Origin: Carboxylicivirga linearis
Lineage (GTDB): Bacteria > Bacteroidota > Bacteroidia > Bacteroidales > Marinilabiliaceae
Length of the DNA: 64,000 nt
NCBI RefSeq assembly: GCF_018271995.1
Contig: NZ_JAGUCO010000008.1
Coordinates: 62,001-126,000 of the forward strand
Direction: 5' to 3'
Part shown: positions 22,888-30,768 of the stretch, piece after piece
How the letters are laid out: each line of letters begins with the position of its first letter
Position numbering within the stretch: position 1 is the first letter of the stretch
Position numbers and translations under genes: made by a program
Notes under the pieces: model-generated
Database searches by the model: none
Told to the model about the DNA's origin: nothing
The model's input: the letters and a program-made list of their open reading frames with translations, nothing else

Positions 22888-23284
22888 GGGGCTGACGTGG
22901 ATTTGACAGCATGGCAAAGTGGTATGTAAGCATGTCGAGCGTCGTGATGCTGGCTCGTTAATCTCGGATCTCAACCATTTTAATTGGCGAAAATAATTAC
23001 GCTCTTGCAGCTTAATCGAAGTATAGTAGATAAGCATAATTCCGGCATTAGATGCCGGAACAAGACATCTCTCGAATGCTAAGTTTTGAGGCGGTTCGGT
23101 TCAGAGATGCTGGTAAATCAGAACTAGGAAAAGGTAAGCTTCGGGCTTTTTCCGAAATTTAAGAAGATAAGGTAATAGTCGGTAGCTTTGATCCAGCTGT
23201 TATTCGAAAATTAAGTCAAAGCTAAACATGTAGAAAGCATATGGCTTCCTTGTATGGACCAGGGTTCGATTCCCTGCAGCTCCA
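22888..23284 (+). ncRNA. ssrA: tmRNA (transfer-messenger RNA)
   Basis: The 5' end GGGGCUGA and the 3' end CAGCUCCA pair to form the tRNA-like acceptor stem (one G-U), and a T-arm with the loop GGTTCGATTCC precedes the 3' end. The internal reading frame at 22986-23015 encodes GENNYALAA followed by TAA, with Ala from the charged tmRNA first, so the proteolysis tag is (A)GENNYALAA. The terminal CCA is not fully encoded. The last 16 bases form part of attL of the adjacent island, which keeps the gene intact. Confidence 0.95.
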
Positions 23285-23286
23285 CT
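23269..23286. repeat. attL of the ssrA island (18-bp direct repeat)
   Basis: ATTCCCTGCAGCTCCACT at the tmRNA 3' end is repeated exactly, in the same orientation, at 52132-52149. The integrase gene starts 168 bases inward, as expected for a tyrosine-recombinase element using a tRNA or tmRNA 3' end. Confidence 0.88.
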
Positions 23287-23317
23287 AATTAGATTTCAAA
23301 ACTCTTCAGAATACTTC

Positions 23318-23350
23318 AAATCCCTTTGCCACAAAGGGATTTTGTTTTTT
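23318..23350 (+). terminator. Terminator at the island's left end
   Basis: AAATCCCTTT and AAAGGGATTT form a 10-bp stem followed by TTGTTTTTT. It lies inside the island just after attL, so it now serves as the tmRNA terminator. Confidence 0.75.
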
Positions 23351-23453
23351 ATTCGTTTTTATTTTTTCAGCTTTTTCCTATTTTTGTTTCACCTATTCTT
23401 CACCAAAGAGTAGAAATTTAAATTAGGTGAAACATTTTAACTAACCCTTTCAT

Positions 23454-24659
23454 ATGGCAGATTCATTCTCTTTAAAATTTTATCTGAATAAAAATAAGTC
23501 TAGAGGTAAAGACGAATACAAAATCTATGGTCGCTTAATAATCGATAGAAGAAAAAGTGAATTTGCAACCAACTATTACATTAATGAAAATGGATGGGAC
23601 GTTGCAAAAGGACGAGCAAAGAAAAATATGGCGATCAATGATGAGTTAACTGAAGCAGAATCAGAAGTAAACCGTATTAGAAGAAAGCTACTTGATGATG
23701 GAAAACCAGTATCAGCCAAGATTATTATACAAATTTTAAAAGGTGACCGAAAAGAAAAACGCTTTCTGCTTGAATATATGGCAGAACATATCGAAGACAT
23801 GAGGAAAAAAGGTGAAAATGCAGAAAACACTTGTGACCATTACCAATCATCTTACAATATCTACGAACAATTCATTAATAATATCTACAAGAATAAAGAC
23901 TATCCATTTAATCAAATCAACCTTGAATTTATTGAGCAATACGACATGTATATGCTTACAATGTATCGAGATCCTAATGGAAAAAAAGTTAAACGTAACA
24001 CAATTAATAAGCACCATTCTCGCCTACGAACTATGCTTCACAAAGCAGTACGCGAAGAAATCATTTCTAAAAATCCATACATCCACTTTCCTTTAAAAAA
24101 CACTCCCACAACCAGAAGTTTCTTGACAGAAGAAGAAATAAATGCAATCAGAAAAATTGACTTCTCCAATAACAAAACTCTTGATCAAGTTCGAGACTTT
24201 TTCTTATTTTCTTGTTTTACTAGTCTTAGATACACAGATGCATACAACTTAACGACCAACAATATCATTAAGACAGACAAAGGAAAAACTGCTTTATACG
24301 TAGAAGAGTCCGACAAAACAAAAGCTCCTCTTCATATTCCAATTATATCTCAGACACAAGAAATAATTGATAAATACAATACACATCCAGACCGAGAAGT
24401 TGGAGGATTTATTTTACCTAGATACTCAAATCAGAAAGTGAATGATTATCTAAAAAACATCGCGGTATTAGCAAATATAAAAAAAGAACTTACCCATCAT
24501 GTGGCAAGACACACATTTGCAACGATAGCATTAAATAAAGGTATACCCTTACCTGTTGTACAAAAAATTCTTGCCCACAAATCAATCAGGACTACTCAAA
24601 TTTATGCAAAGATGTTAGTTAGCACTGTAGAAAAAGAAATGGAGAAATTTGATTTATAA
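23454..24659 (+). CDS. Tyrosine recombinase (site-specific integrase)
   Basis: A 401-residue integrase. The N-terminal arm-binding domain (FYLNKNKSRGKDEYKIYGRL) and the SAM-like core-binding domain are of the Bacteroidota phage-integrase type. The catalytic domain has Arg in CFTSLRYTDAYNL, the HHVARHTFA box (H-x-x-R), His in LAHKSIRTT and the nucleophilic Tyr in TQIYAKML, so all active-site residues are present. It should catalyse integration and excision at the tmRNA 3' end. It overlaps the next gene through TAATG, so they are co-expressed. Confidence 0.95.
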   Translation: MADSFSLKFYLNKNKSRGKDEYKIYGRLIIDRRKSEFATNYYINENGWDVAKGRAKKNMAINDELTEAESEVNRIRRKLLDDGKPVSAKIIIQILKGDRKEKRFLLEYMAEHIEDMRKKGENAENTCDHYQSSYNIYEQFINNIYKNKDYPFNQINLEFIEQYDMYMLTMYRDPNGKKVKRNTINKHHSRLRTMLHKAVREEIISKNPYIHFPLKNTPTTRSFLTEEEINAIRKIDFSNNKTLDQVRDFFLFSCFTSLRYTDAYNLTTNNIIKTDKGKTALYVEESDKTKAPLHIPIISQTQEIIDKYNTHPDREVGGFILPRYSNQKVNDYLKNIAVLANIKKELTHHVARHTFATIALNKGIPLPVVQKILAHKSIRTTQIYAKMLVSTVEKEMEKFDL

Positions 24660-25663
24660 TGAAACTATCATCATCAATAATAAATAAATTAGAAAATGCC
24701 CATAATGACTACTCACAAACCGACTATTCATTAATGGATCGATTATTTGGAGAAGACAATTACAATATTTCAGAAATAATAAATCAAATCGAAGACCTTA
24801 TTGAAAATAAGTGTAAAAGGTTAGTACACGAAAATAAAATCTCATTATACATTCTCTTTCATCTAAAGTTATATTTCGACAATACAAACTATCAAATATA
24901 TGAAAATAGAGATATTTTAGCAAAGAACCATAAAGTAATAAATCTTCTTTTTGATAATCCTATTGTATCGAATAAGGATGTAACATTAGTTATGAAATCA
25001 AACCTTCAACTAATCGCTTATGTTTTTGGCATTGATATCATTAAATATATTTACTCAGAAAAAAATAAATTAATAAACAGTTATATTAGTCAATTACGAA
25101 AAGAAGCCAAAGTAAAATACCAATTTATCGAATCAATTAATTATTTGAAGCTTGGTAACATATTTAAATCAATTGATACTACAGGATACATACCAAACTT
25201 CTTAAATCACTTTTACAACCAAAAACAAAACATTAATGCTGTAAAAGAATATAAAACAAAAAAATCATCAAATCTAAATGCACCAGGTATATCAAAGGCC
25301 ATGAAAACACTCTCTGAAGAGTATTTAGATGAAGTCAAAATGGATATATTAAATTTTAATGAACTAGAGTATATTGACTTACAAGACTATGCATTAACCT
25401 CCATCTGCAGTGTTTCAATTAATGATATTGATATCACATCACTAAAAGAATGCTTTCGGTTTCAAAAGAGTTCAAAAAAAGGAATTAGTAAACTACTATA
25501 TCCACTTTGCACAATCAGCTTTAATACGGAAGATTTTCCAACAAAAGAAGAATGGATAAAAAACAGACAAGAATTAGGTTACATGGATGACAATAAGGCT
25601 TGGGATACTCATGTTAAACAAAAAGTAAATAAATACATGAAATTTGACATTCTATTCGGTTAA
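24659..25663 (+). CDS. Element protein of unknown function, coupled to the integrase
   Basis: A 334-residue, Asn/Lys/Ile-rich protein whose ATG overlaps the integrase stop (TAATG). It is predicted mostly helical, with no signal peptide, membrane segment or recognisable catalytic motif. The C-terminal quarter (KAWDTHVKQKVNKYMKFD) is basic. Coupling to the integrase suggests a function in recombination or element maintenance, but I do not recognise the family. A strong terminator ends this two-gene unit. Confidence 0.8.
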   Translation: MKLSSSIINKLENAHNDYSQTDYSLMDRLFGEDNYNISEIINQIEDLIENKCKRLVHENKISLYILFHLKLYFDNTNYQIYENRDILAKNHKVINLLFDNPIVSNKDVTLVMKSNLQLIAYVFGIDIIKYIYSEKNKLINSYISQLRKEAKVKYQFIESINYLKLGNIFKSIDTTGYIPNFLNHFYNQKQNINAVKEYKTKKSSNLNAPGISKAMKTLSEEYLDEVKMDILNFNELEYIDLQDYALTSICSVSINDIDITSLKECFRFQKSSKKGISKLLYPLCTISFNTEDFPTKEEWIKNRQELGYMDDNKAWDTHVKQKVNKYMKFDILFG

Positions 25664-25678
25664 TAAAATCATCTTTAA

Positions 25679-25731
25679 CAAAGGGGTTAGCTTTTCTCAG
25701 AACTAAAAAAAGCTAACCCCTTTTTGTTTTT
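25679..25731 (+). terminator. Terminator after the integrase operon
   Basis: AAGGGGTTAGCTTTT and AAAAGCTAACCCCTT pair to form a long stem around a loop of about 15 bases, followed by TTTGTTTTT. It separates the integrase pair from the following replication/excision-like operon. Confidence 0.88.
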
Positions 25732-25783
25732 AGGATTCATATTTCTTCGCAGCATGCTTTAAAAAAATAAAACGCAAAGAAAC

Positions 25784-26086
25784 ATGAAAGACAATTTCAA
25801 AACAGGAAACTACCAGAAGCAAAGTATGGTATTCCTTCCAGCACAAGATTATGAGTTTATAAAGAATTCAGTTATAGAACTGCGAAGTATGCTTGAAGAT
25901 GGCAACTCCAAATCTTCAACATGTCTTGATGAATATATCTCTGAAAAAGATGCAAAAATTGAGTTCAACAGAAAAACTACCTGGTTTTGGAACCAGCGCA
26001 ACAATGGAAAACTGAGTTATAAAAAACTAGGAAGTACCGTATATTATTTGAAGCAAGATTTGTTAAACCTTTTAAGCGATAAATAA
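25784..26086 (+). CDS. Excisionase-like helix-turn-helix protein
   Basis: A 100-residue protein. The C-terminal half contains a winged-helix/MerR-type DNA-binding pattern of the excisionase (HTH_17) class: DEYISEKDAKIEFNRK, then WFWNQRNNGKLSYKKLGS and VYYLKQDLLNLL. The N-terminal part is charged and probably helical. Such proteins beside integrases usually act as recombination directionality factors or element regulators. The stop overlaps the next ATG (TAATG), so it heads an operon with the next two genes. Confidence 0.8.
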   Translation: MKDNFKTGNYQKQSMVFLPAQDYEFIKNSVIELRSMLEDGNSKSSTCLDEYISEKDAKIEFNRKTTWFWNQRNNGKLSYKKLGSTVYYLKQDLLNLLSDK

Positions 26087-26415
26087 TGGGAGTAGATAAT
26101 TATCCTAATTGTAATCCAGTATATGGATTAAGTGAATTAATCGACCAGAAAATGCGTAAACTTGATACTATTGACAAAAACAAGTATGCAAGATTCTATA
26201 AAGAAACGTGTGAAGAAGTTCGAGAATTAGAATATCACGCAGATGGTTTAAGTTCGCTTACAGACTTTGATGCCTTTGTCACAATACAAAAAGCTATTCA
26301 TTCCCAACGGAGTGAAGGCAGTAGTGTGTTAGTTGTGAAAATACCATTAACCCACACTCCTATCAACAATCAGATTGCTTTACTTGATTTAACAGAAGGG
26401 AGGCAACATGATTAA
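26086..26415 (+). CDS. Small element protein of unknown function
   Basis: A 109-residue acidic protein without recognisable motif. It is packed between the excisionase-like gene (1-base overlap) and the DUF3987-type gene (8-base overlap), so it is almost certainly translated. The position, just before a primase/helicase-associated type protein, recalls small accessory genes of Bacteroidota mobilisable elements. The function is unknown. Confidence 0.75.
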   Translation: MGVDNYPNCNPVYGLSELIDQKMRKLDTIDKNKYARFYKETCEEVRELEYHADGLSSLTDFDAFVTIQKAIHSQRSEGSSVLVVKIPLTHTPINNQIALLDLTEGRQHD

Positions 26416-27658
26416 TCCAATATTTGAAGCCTTTCCCAAGCCAATACAGGACTATACTATGGAAGCAAAAATGGGACTTAACTTCCCAATTGAATACGTT
26501 CTTAGTTCAGTTCTTTATACATCTAGTGTTGCAATTGGAAATACACATGAGGTCAGAGTTAAAAACAGTTGGCATGAAGGAGCTAGCTTATTTATGGCAA
26601 TTGTTGGCGAAACCGGAGTCGCAAAAAGCCATACTATATCATTGGCATTAAAACCTTTATTTGAGAAAAACCAGATATTTTTTAATATCTACCAAGAGCA
26701 GTTGAAAGAATATCAGAAGTACAATAAAGGTAAAAAAGGTGAAGGTTCTGAATCCATAATTGAACCACACCTGCAACAAGTTCTTGCAGATGATGCCACT
26801 CTTGAAGCCATGTACCGCATCCATTATCATAACCAACGTGGTATTGGTGTTTACTTTGATGAGTTGAGAGGATGGTTTAATAATATGGGAAAGTACAATA
26901 AAGGCAGTGACCAGGAAGTATGGCTAAAAATATGGTCACGCAAGCCAATACTAGTGAATCGAGTGGGAAGCCAACCCATTTCAATTATGTCTCCTCACAT
27001 TAGTGTCATTGGTGGTATTCAGACCGAGTTACTTCCTAGCTTATTTAAAGATGATCGTGATAAAAATGGTTTTATTGAAAGAATTCTGTTTGTTAATGCA
27101 CCTAATGCAAAAAAAGAAAACTTCTCAGAAGATGATATGCCAAAGTCTGTATTGGTAAATTACTCACAATTAATTAACAACTTATTGAACCTGCCTTTAC
27201 AAAGAAACCAAAATGGTATACTATCTCCTACACTACTTGAATTATCACCGATTGCCAAGGCAATGTATATTGATTACTACAACAACAATGCAGCCTTAGT
27301 GAATAGCAGTAACGTTTGTCCAAGAATCAAAGGCTTTTACGCCAAGTTTGACACATACAGCATTCGTTTTGCGCTAATACTACAAATGTTATATTGGACT
27401 TGTGGCGAAGATTCCAAAGAATCTATTAGCGAACGAGCTATGGAGGGTGCCATTGCATTGAGTAACTTCTTTTTGAATAACGCTAAATCTGCTATTGAAA
27501 AGACAAAAAGCCCGACAAAGTTAACTAATGTCCATCGCAAGTTATTTGCGCTTGAATTGCTTGAACGTGGGAATATGTCATATAGAGAAATAGGCAGCAT
27601 TGTTAATGCCAGTCACGAAACGGTACGTAAGTGGCACAAAGCTCAACTTGACAGTTGA
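26408..27658 (+). CDS. DUF3987-type P-loop protein with C-terminal HTH
   Basis: A 416-residue protein of the DUF3987 type found in phages and integrative elements. The N-terminal part carries a variant Walker A (AIVGETGVAKSHT, residues 65-77) and a Walker B-like GVYFDELRGW (147-156). The C-terminus is a helix-turn-helix (GNMSYREIGSIVNASHETVR, about 390-410). No primase domain is present, so it is shorter than primase-fused relatives. The family is thought to act in element replication, but this is not proven. A decayed copy of its C-terminal 50 residues occurs at 40440-40589. The stop codon lies inside a TTGACAG repeat cluster. Confidence 0.82.
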   Translation: MINPIFEAFPKPIQDYTMEAKMGLNFPIEYVLSSVLYTSSVAIGNTHEVRVKNSWHEGASLFMAIVGETGVAKSHTISLALKPLFEKNQIFFNIYQEQLKEYQKYNKGKKGEGSESIIEPHLQQVLADDATLEAMYRIHYHNQRGIGVYFDELRGWFNNMGKYNKGSDQEVWLKIWSRKPILVNRVGSQPISIMSPHISVIGGIQTELLPSLFKDDRDKNGFIERILFVNAPNAKKENFSEDDMPKSVLVNYSQLINNLLNLPLQRNQNGILSPTLLELSPIAKAMYIDYYNNNAALVNSSNVCPRIKGFYAKFDTYSIRFALILQMLYWTCGEDSKESISERAMEGAIALSNFFLNNAKSAIEKTKSPTKLTNVHRKLFALELLERGNMSYREIGSIVNASHETVRKWHKAQLDS

Positions 27659-27858
27659 CAGTTGACAACTCTTGATGCCCGTCATAAACCTTATATTTTC
27701 TATTAGTTATGTAACATTAAAAAATAATGCGCTGTCAACAAACTAAAAATCACGACAAATGCGAATTGACACAGCTTTTTTTATCACAACACTGTAACTC
27801 ATTCGTTTTATACACATTAACTCCCAAAACAACAATAGTCAACTGTCAACCGTCAACT
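27648..27858. repeat. TTGACAGT repeat cluster, possible origin or operator
   Basis: TTGACAGTTGACAGTTGACA (27648-27667) contains three direct TTGACA units. About 170 bases later the inverse orientation appears (GTCAACTGTCAACCGTCAAC, from 27838), directly before the ATG of the zinc-finger gene, with further GTCAAC and TTGACA units between. The same arrangement flanks the second zinc-finger gene at 40586-40796. Conservation in both copies suggests a functional site such as a replication origin, a transfer origin or an operator for the zinc-finger protein. Confidence 0.55.
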
Positions 27859-27866
27859 AAACTATT

Positions 27867-28595
27867 ATGAAGAAACAATGCATTCTTTGCTCTGCTGAAT
27901 TTGAAGCTAAACGCGCAGATGCCAATTACTGCTCCGAAAAATGCAGAGCTAAGGCTAACTATGAAATACGAAAGAAGAAAGCTTCCGGTGAGTTTTCACC
28001 AGATAATTTACCGGTTAGCTTACCGCTTAATTCACCAATTGAACGGTCAAAAAATACCAAAATTGAGGTTAATGGCATCTTAAATACTGATGAAATACGC
28101 CAAATGATTGTCAATACAGATAGTACAATCGCTAACTTTTGCGCAGAAAACACAGCTTTAAAAGCACAAATAACAGAGCTTTCTGCGCAAAAATCACACT
28201 TTTGCTTGCAGATTATCGAAATAAAGGAGATAAAAATAAAAAAACTTGAGGCTGCATTGCTGTTATCAGATACAGATCTGTACAACACTTATCTAAACGG
28301 TGAATATCAGAAAGCGGTTAAAACAAATAACATACTGGCAGATTTTAAACTAATCACGCCTCATAAACTGTCATTAGATTCATCAGCCAATCTACTTTTT
28401 AAAATCAACCAGTATCGTTTAAAAGTTAAAAACTTGATAATTGCGCATAATTCAGAAGTTTCAAAACTGAATCTGCAAATTCAAGATATTGATACTAGCA
28501 TAAAGAATCTGAATAAAGCCATTGATGAAAATAATTCTTCTGTGCGGTTTAATCAAACAAGGATTATGCGCTTGGAACAATTGTTAAGTGGGTAA
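27867..28595 (+). CDS. Zinc-finger/coiled-coil element protein, copy 1
   Basis: A 242-residue protein. The N-terminus is a treble-clef-like zinc finger: CILC (Cys5, Cys8) and CSEKC (Cys22, Cys26), followed by a basic helix (RAKANYEIRKKK). The rest is long coiled coil (about 80-240). A near-identical full-length copy exists at 40814 and a fragment at 29066, all colinear. This looks like a DNA-binding accessory protein of the element, perhaps acting on the TTGACAGT repeats just upstream of its start. That last point is inference. I do not know a name for the family. Confidence 0.82.
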   Translation: MKKQCILCSAEFEAKRADANYCSEKCRAKANYEIRKKKASGEFSPDNLPVSLPLNSPIERSKNTKIEVNGILNTDEIRQMIVNTDSTIANFCAENTALKAQITELSAQKSHFCLQIIEIKEIKIKKLEAALLLSDTDLYNTYLNGEYQKAVKTNNILADFKLITPHKLSLDSSANLLFKINQYRLKVKNLIIAHNSEVSKLNLQIQDIDTSIKNLNKAIDENNSSVRFNQTRIMRLEQLLSG

Positions 28596-28641
28596 TATAT
28601 TTTCTTATAAAGTAGCTAAAGTCAAGCATACTTTGAAAAGC

Positions 28642-28662
28642 GACCTCTTAATTTAAGAGGTC
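28642..28662. repeat. Near-perfect palindrome after zinc-finger gene 1
   Basis: GACCTCTTAA and TTAAGAGGTC are 10-bp inverted arms separated by one base. There is no T-run, so an operator or recombination site is as likely as a terminator. Confidence 0.5.
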
Positions 28663-28788
28663 AAGAGTTATTCTAAGTCACTTTCCGTAAGAAAACATAT
28701 AACCAACAGTCATATAACTATTATAATCAGCCAAAATGACCTATCTTAGTAAAGAGACATGAAAATAGTACATTTAAAGTAGGTTTAT

Positions 28789-28809
28789 AGGCGACCCGCC
28801 TGTTAGGGT
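28789..28809 (+). promoter_or_regulatory. Hairpin with possible pseudoknot before a small ORF
   Basis: AGGCG and CGCCT form a 5-bp hairpin with the 3-base loop ACC. The ACC/ACCC bases are complementary to GGGT at 28806-28809, so a pseudoknot is possible. It lies 14 bases before the ATG of a 41-codon frame and could be a translational control element. Confidence 0.3.
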
Positions 28810-28822
28810 AAAATTAACAGAT

Positions 28823-28948
28823 ATGATAACAGCAATAAAGCCTGGGCCAAAACCCAAAAAGCAAGATGGTACATTGGATAGAAGAAGAAGAGATAATAAG
28901 GAGACTCCTTCAAATCATCCATCTTTAAAACCAAGTAAAAAGAAATAA
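28823..28948 (+). CDS. Small basic protein, 41 residues
   Basis: An ATG-started frame of 41 codons encoding a strongly basic, Pro/Lys/Arg-rich peptide (MITAIKPGPKPKKQDG at the start, RRRRDN in the middle, KPSKKK at the end). It is preceded by a hairpin and followed about 60 bases later by a terminator-like hairpin, which makes a self-contained small gene plausible. It could alternatively be part of a non-coding RNA. The function is unknown. Confidence 0.45.
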   Translation: MITAIKPGPKPKKQDGTLDRRRRDNKETPSNHPSLKPSKKK

Positions 28949-29006
28949 ACTTCTTAGCAATACGCTTGGTGGATTTAGAGAGCATCACTCAAGCTGCGTG
29001 AGTAGG

Positions 29007-29043
29007 AAAATATCGGGGTAATTAACTTCGATATTTTTTTTAT
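29007..29043 (+). terminator. Terminator after the small basic ORF
   Basis: AAAATATCG pairs with CGATATTTT around a loop of about 13 bases, and the stem runs into a T-run. A smaller hairpin (ACTCA/TGAGT) precedes it. Confidence 0.55.
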
Positions 29044-29065
29044 TAGTCACATCTGACTATTTAAC

Positions 29066-29143
29066 ACGGCATTAAACGCCCAAATAACCGAGCTTTCTGC
29101 ACAAAAAACACATTATTGCTCGCAGATTATCGAGATTAAAGGT
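29066..29143 (+). pseudogene. Fragment of a third zinc-finger/coiled-coil gene
   Basis: Twenty-six codons read TALNAQITELSAQKTHYCSQ followed by IIEIKG, matching the middle of the 242-residue proteins encoded at 27867 and 40814 almost residue for residue. There is no start or stop, and the match ends abruptly at the 3' end of the minus-strand cargo gene at 29136. It marks a recombination scar between copies of the element gene. Confidence 0.85.
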
Positions 29144-29507
29144 AAGATTTACAATCCTTTAAATATGCAAGTTTAATCTGCATTCCAAAAATATTAGAAT
29201 TGGATATCTCTAGACTACTACCACCACTAATGGAAAATGCCTGGGAAAAGGAATTAACCTGTTCTTCTTCCAATATTACAATGCGGGATAATTTAATTAG
29301 TTCAAATTGATTCAATTTTTTTGGTAAAATATCGGTTATTTCTCTAAGAGCCTTCCCTTTATTTTGCAACATCCATTCTGACGATAAAATTAAGTCCCAC
29401 TTATCATTAGAGTCTTCTCTTAAAAAAACACCACAAAAATTAAATTCGCCATGCTTTTGGGCGAATATTTCTAATGCCTTATATATCTTTTCAAATGTCG
29501 ATTTCAT
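29136..29507 (-). CDS. Unknown protein paired with a HEPN protein
   Basis: A 123-residue protein of mixed alpha/beta composition (FNFCGVFLREDSNDKWDLIL, then LIKLSRIVILEEEQ). There is no signal peptide, membrane helix or known catalytic motif. Its ATG overlaps the stop of the upstream HEPN gene by 4 bases (ATGA), so the two are a coupled pair. The arrangement suggests a toxin-antitoxin or defence pair in which this is the partner of the HEPN protein. The 3' end overlaps the zinc-finger gene fragment by 8 bases, so the last residues may come from the recombination event. Confidence 0.7.
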   Translation of the reverse strand: MKSTFEKIYKALEIFAQKHGEFNFCGVFLREDSNDKWDLILSSEWMLQNKGKALREITDILPKKLNQFELIKLSRIVILEEEQVNSFSQAFSISGGSSLEISNSNIFGMQIKLAYLKDCKSYL

Positions 29508-29899
29508 ATGAATGCTATTAATGAATGAACTGCATCTATTCGTTCTTGAGAATCTTCCCTACTAACACTACTAACCGGTGAATACCTTGCTTCGGGATCC
29601 CATTCTTGAATTATTGACCACTCTGCCAAAAGCCGACTCTTTAACTCGGCTTCCTTTCCACTTAAAGATAATAGTATGTCAAGATTATGAGTTTTAAAGC
29701 TAGACAGTCCTTTAAACTCTGCATTTGTACTGGGAAACCCACTCCAATTTAAGTTTTTACAGATTCTTGCCTTTAACTTAACTTCAACTGCATACCCACA
29801 AAGATATGATGCTCCATTATATCTCCCTTGAGAGTGCAATGTTTTTGCATCTTTGAATCTAGCAAAAGCAATTTTCCGAAGCTCATTATACTCTATCAT
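29504..29899 (-). CDS. HEPN-domain protein
   Basis: A 131-residue all-helical protein. RFKDAKTLHSQGRYNGASYL and GYAVEVKLKARI match the HEPN pattern of paired helices. The KTHNLDILLSLSG segment corresponds to the conserved H-[ND]-L helix of this subgroup. The R-x4-6-H RNase motif of toxic HEPN proteins is not evident, so it may bind rather than cleave RNA or nucleotides. It is coupled to the next gene through an ATGA overlap. HEPN proteins are frequent in defence islands and toxin-antitoxin pairs. Confidence 0.75.
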   Translation of the reverse strand: MIEYNELRKIAFARFKDAKTLHSQGRYNGASYLCGYAVEVKLKARICKNLNWSGFPSTNAEFKGLSSFKTHNLDILLSLSGKEAELKSRLLAEWSIIQEWDPEARYSPVSSVSREDSQERIDAVHSLIAFI

Positions 29900-29965
29900 T
29901 GTAATATAGTATTTATTTGACTACAGTACTTTCTCGAAGAAATCACCCATAATCAATAGTATTCT

Positions 29966-30673
29966 TTAAGTATTAACTAGTACACTCTCCTCCTCAACAA
30001 TATTACAAATCTCTTTAAATATAGCTGTAGTATTACCATGTTGATTCGGTGAATCTTCAAAAAAACCATTAAATTTCAAATAACATCCCGTTCTTTGTAC
30101 TCTTGAATGTAATGAGTCAACATCATCTGGGTGTATGTCAATGTGATGAAATAAAGATTTTACGTATACATCCCAATAAGACTGAGTCATTTGCGCTTCA
30201 TTCTTATCATTATCCATAATTCCATATGAATGTTCAAATTCCTTTTTAATTACTAACATTGCAAACTCCCTATCTGTTATTTCATCCAGTATTTTACTGT
30301 ACTCCTCATGGTTTTCTATAGACAAGTCATGTGAGTATAAACTTTTTAATAGTTTAGCAAAATGTATTATTCTTTTATCAGTTCGAGTGTTAACTACATA
30401 ATTAAGTGTAGAGAAGTATGCATGAAGAAAATCATTATTATAAATTACATCTTCATTTAAGATTATATCACCTGAATTTAATTCTTTAAAAAATATTCGC
30501 ATTTTTTGAGACAGATAATTATTATAGGCAGTGACCACACTTGCACTAATCGCAGGACCAAAAGGAATACCTCCTACAGAAACAAGCTGAATAAGTCCTT
30601 GAATATATTTGTTTTCACCAAACTCTTTGGCTAAATCTTCTACTATTTGTTTTAAACTCATTTTAATATCCAT
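29966..30673 (-). CDS. Unknown cargo protein with an amphipathic N-terminus
   Basis: A 235-residue protein starting MDIKMSLKQIVEDLAKE. Residues 22-50 form a glycine-rich apolar stretch (YIQGLIQLVSVGGIPFGPAIS), which could associate with membrane. The rest is helical and charged, with several His and Asp residues (HHIDIHPDDVDSLHS). I do not recognise the family. It is transcribed away from the YobI-like gene with only 95 bases between them, so the two may share a regulatory region. Confidence 0.7.
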   Translation of the reverse strand: MDIKMSLKQIVEDLAKEFGENKYIQGLIQLVSVGGIPFGPAISASVVTAYNNYLSQKMRIFFKELNSGDIILNEDVIYNNDFLHAYFSTLNYVVNTRTDKRIIHFAKLLKSLYSHDLSIENHEEYSKILDEITDREFAMLVIKKEFEHSYGIMDNDKNEAQMTQSYWDVYVKSLFHHIDIHPDDVDSLHSRVQRTGCYLKFNGFFEDSPNQHGNTTAIFKEICNIVEEESVLVNT

Positions 30674-30768
30674 AACCTAAAAATAATAACTTAAATACAA
30701 CTACCAATTTATTTGTGTATTATGATTACTTTTAAGCTTGAGGATATGACAAATTATCAGACGATACT

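Noticed and set aside
27648-27667. TTGACAG tandem repeats as a CRISPR array
   Set aside because: The units are short and contiguous without spacers, and no cas genes are nearby.
27959-28288. 109-codon minus-strand frames opposite both zinc-finger genes (also 40906-41235)
   Set aside because: They are present in both copies only because the sense genes are similar, and the sense frame explains the conservation.
28803-28988. 61-codon minus-strand frame
   Set aside because: The plus-strand 41-codon ORF with hairpins on both sides explains the region better.
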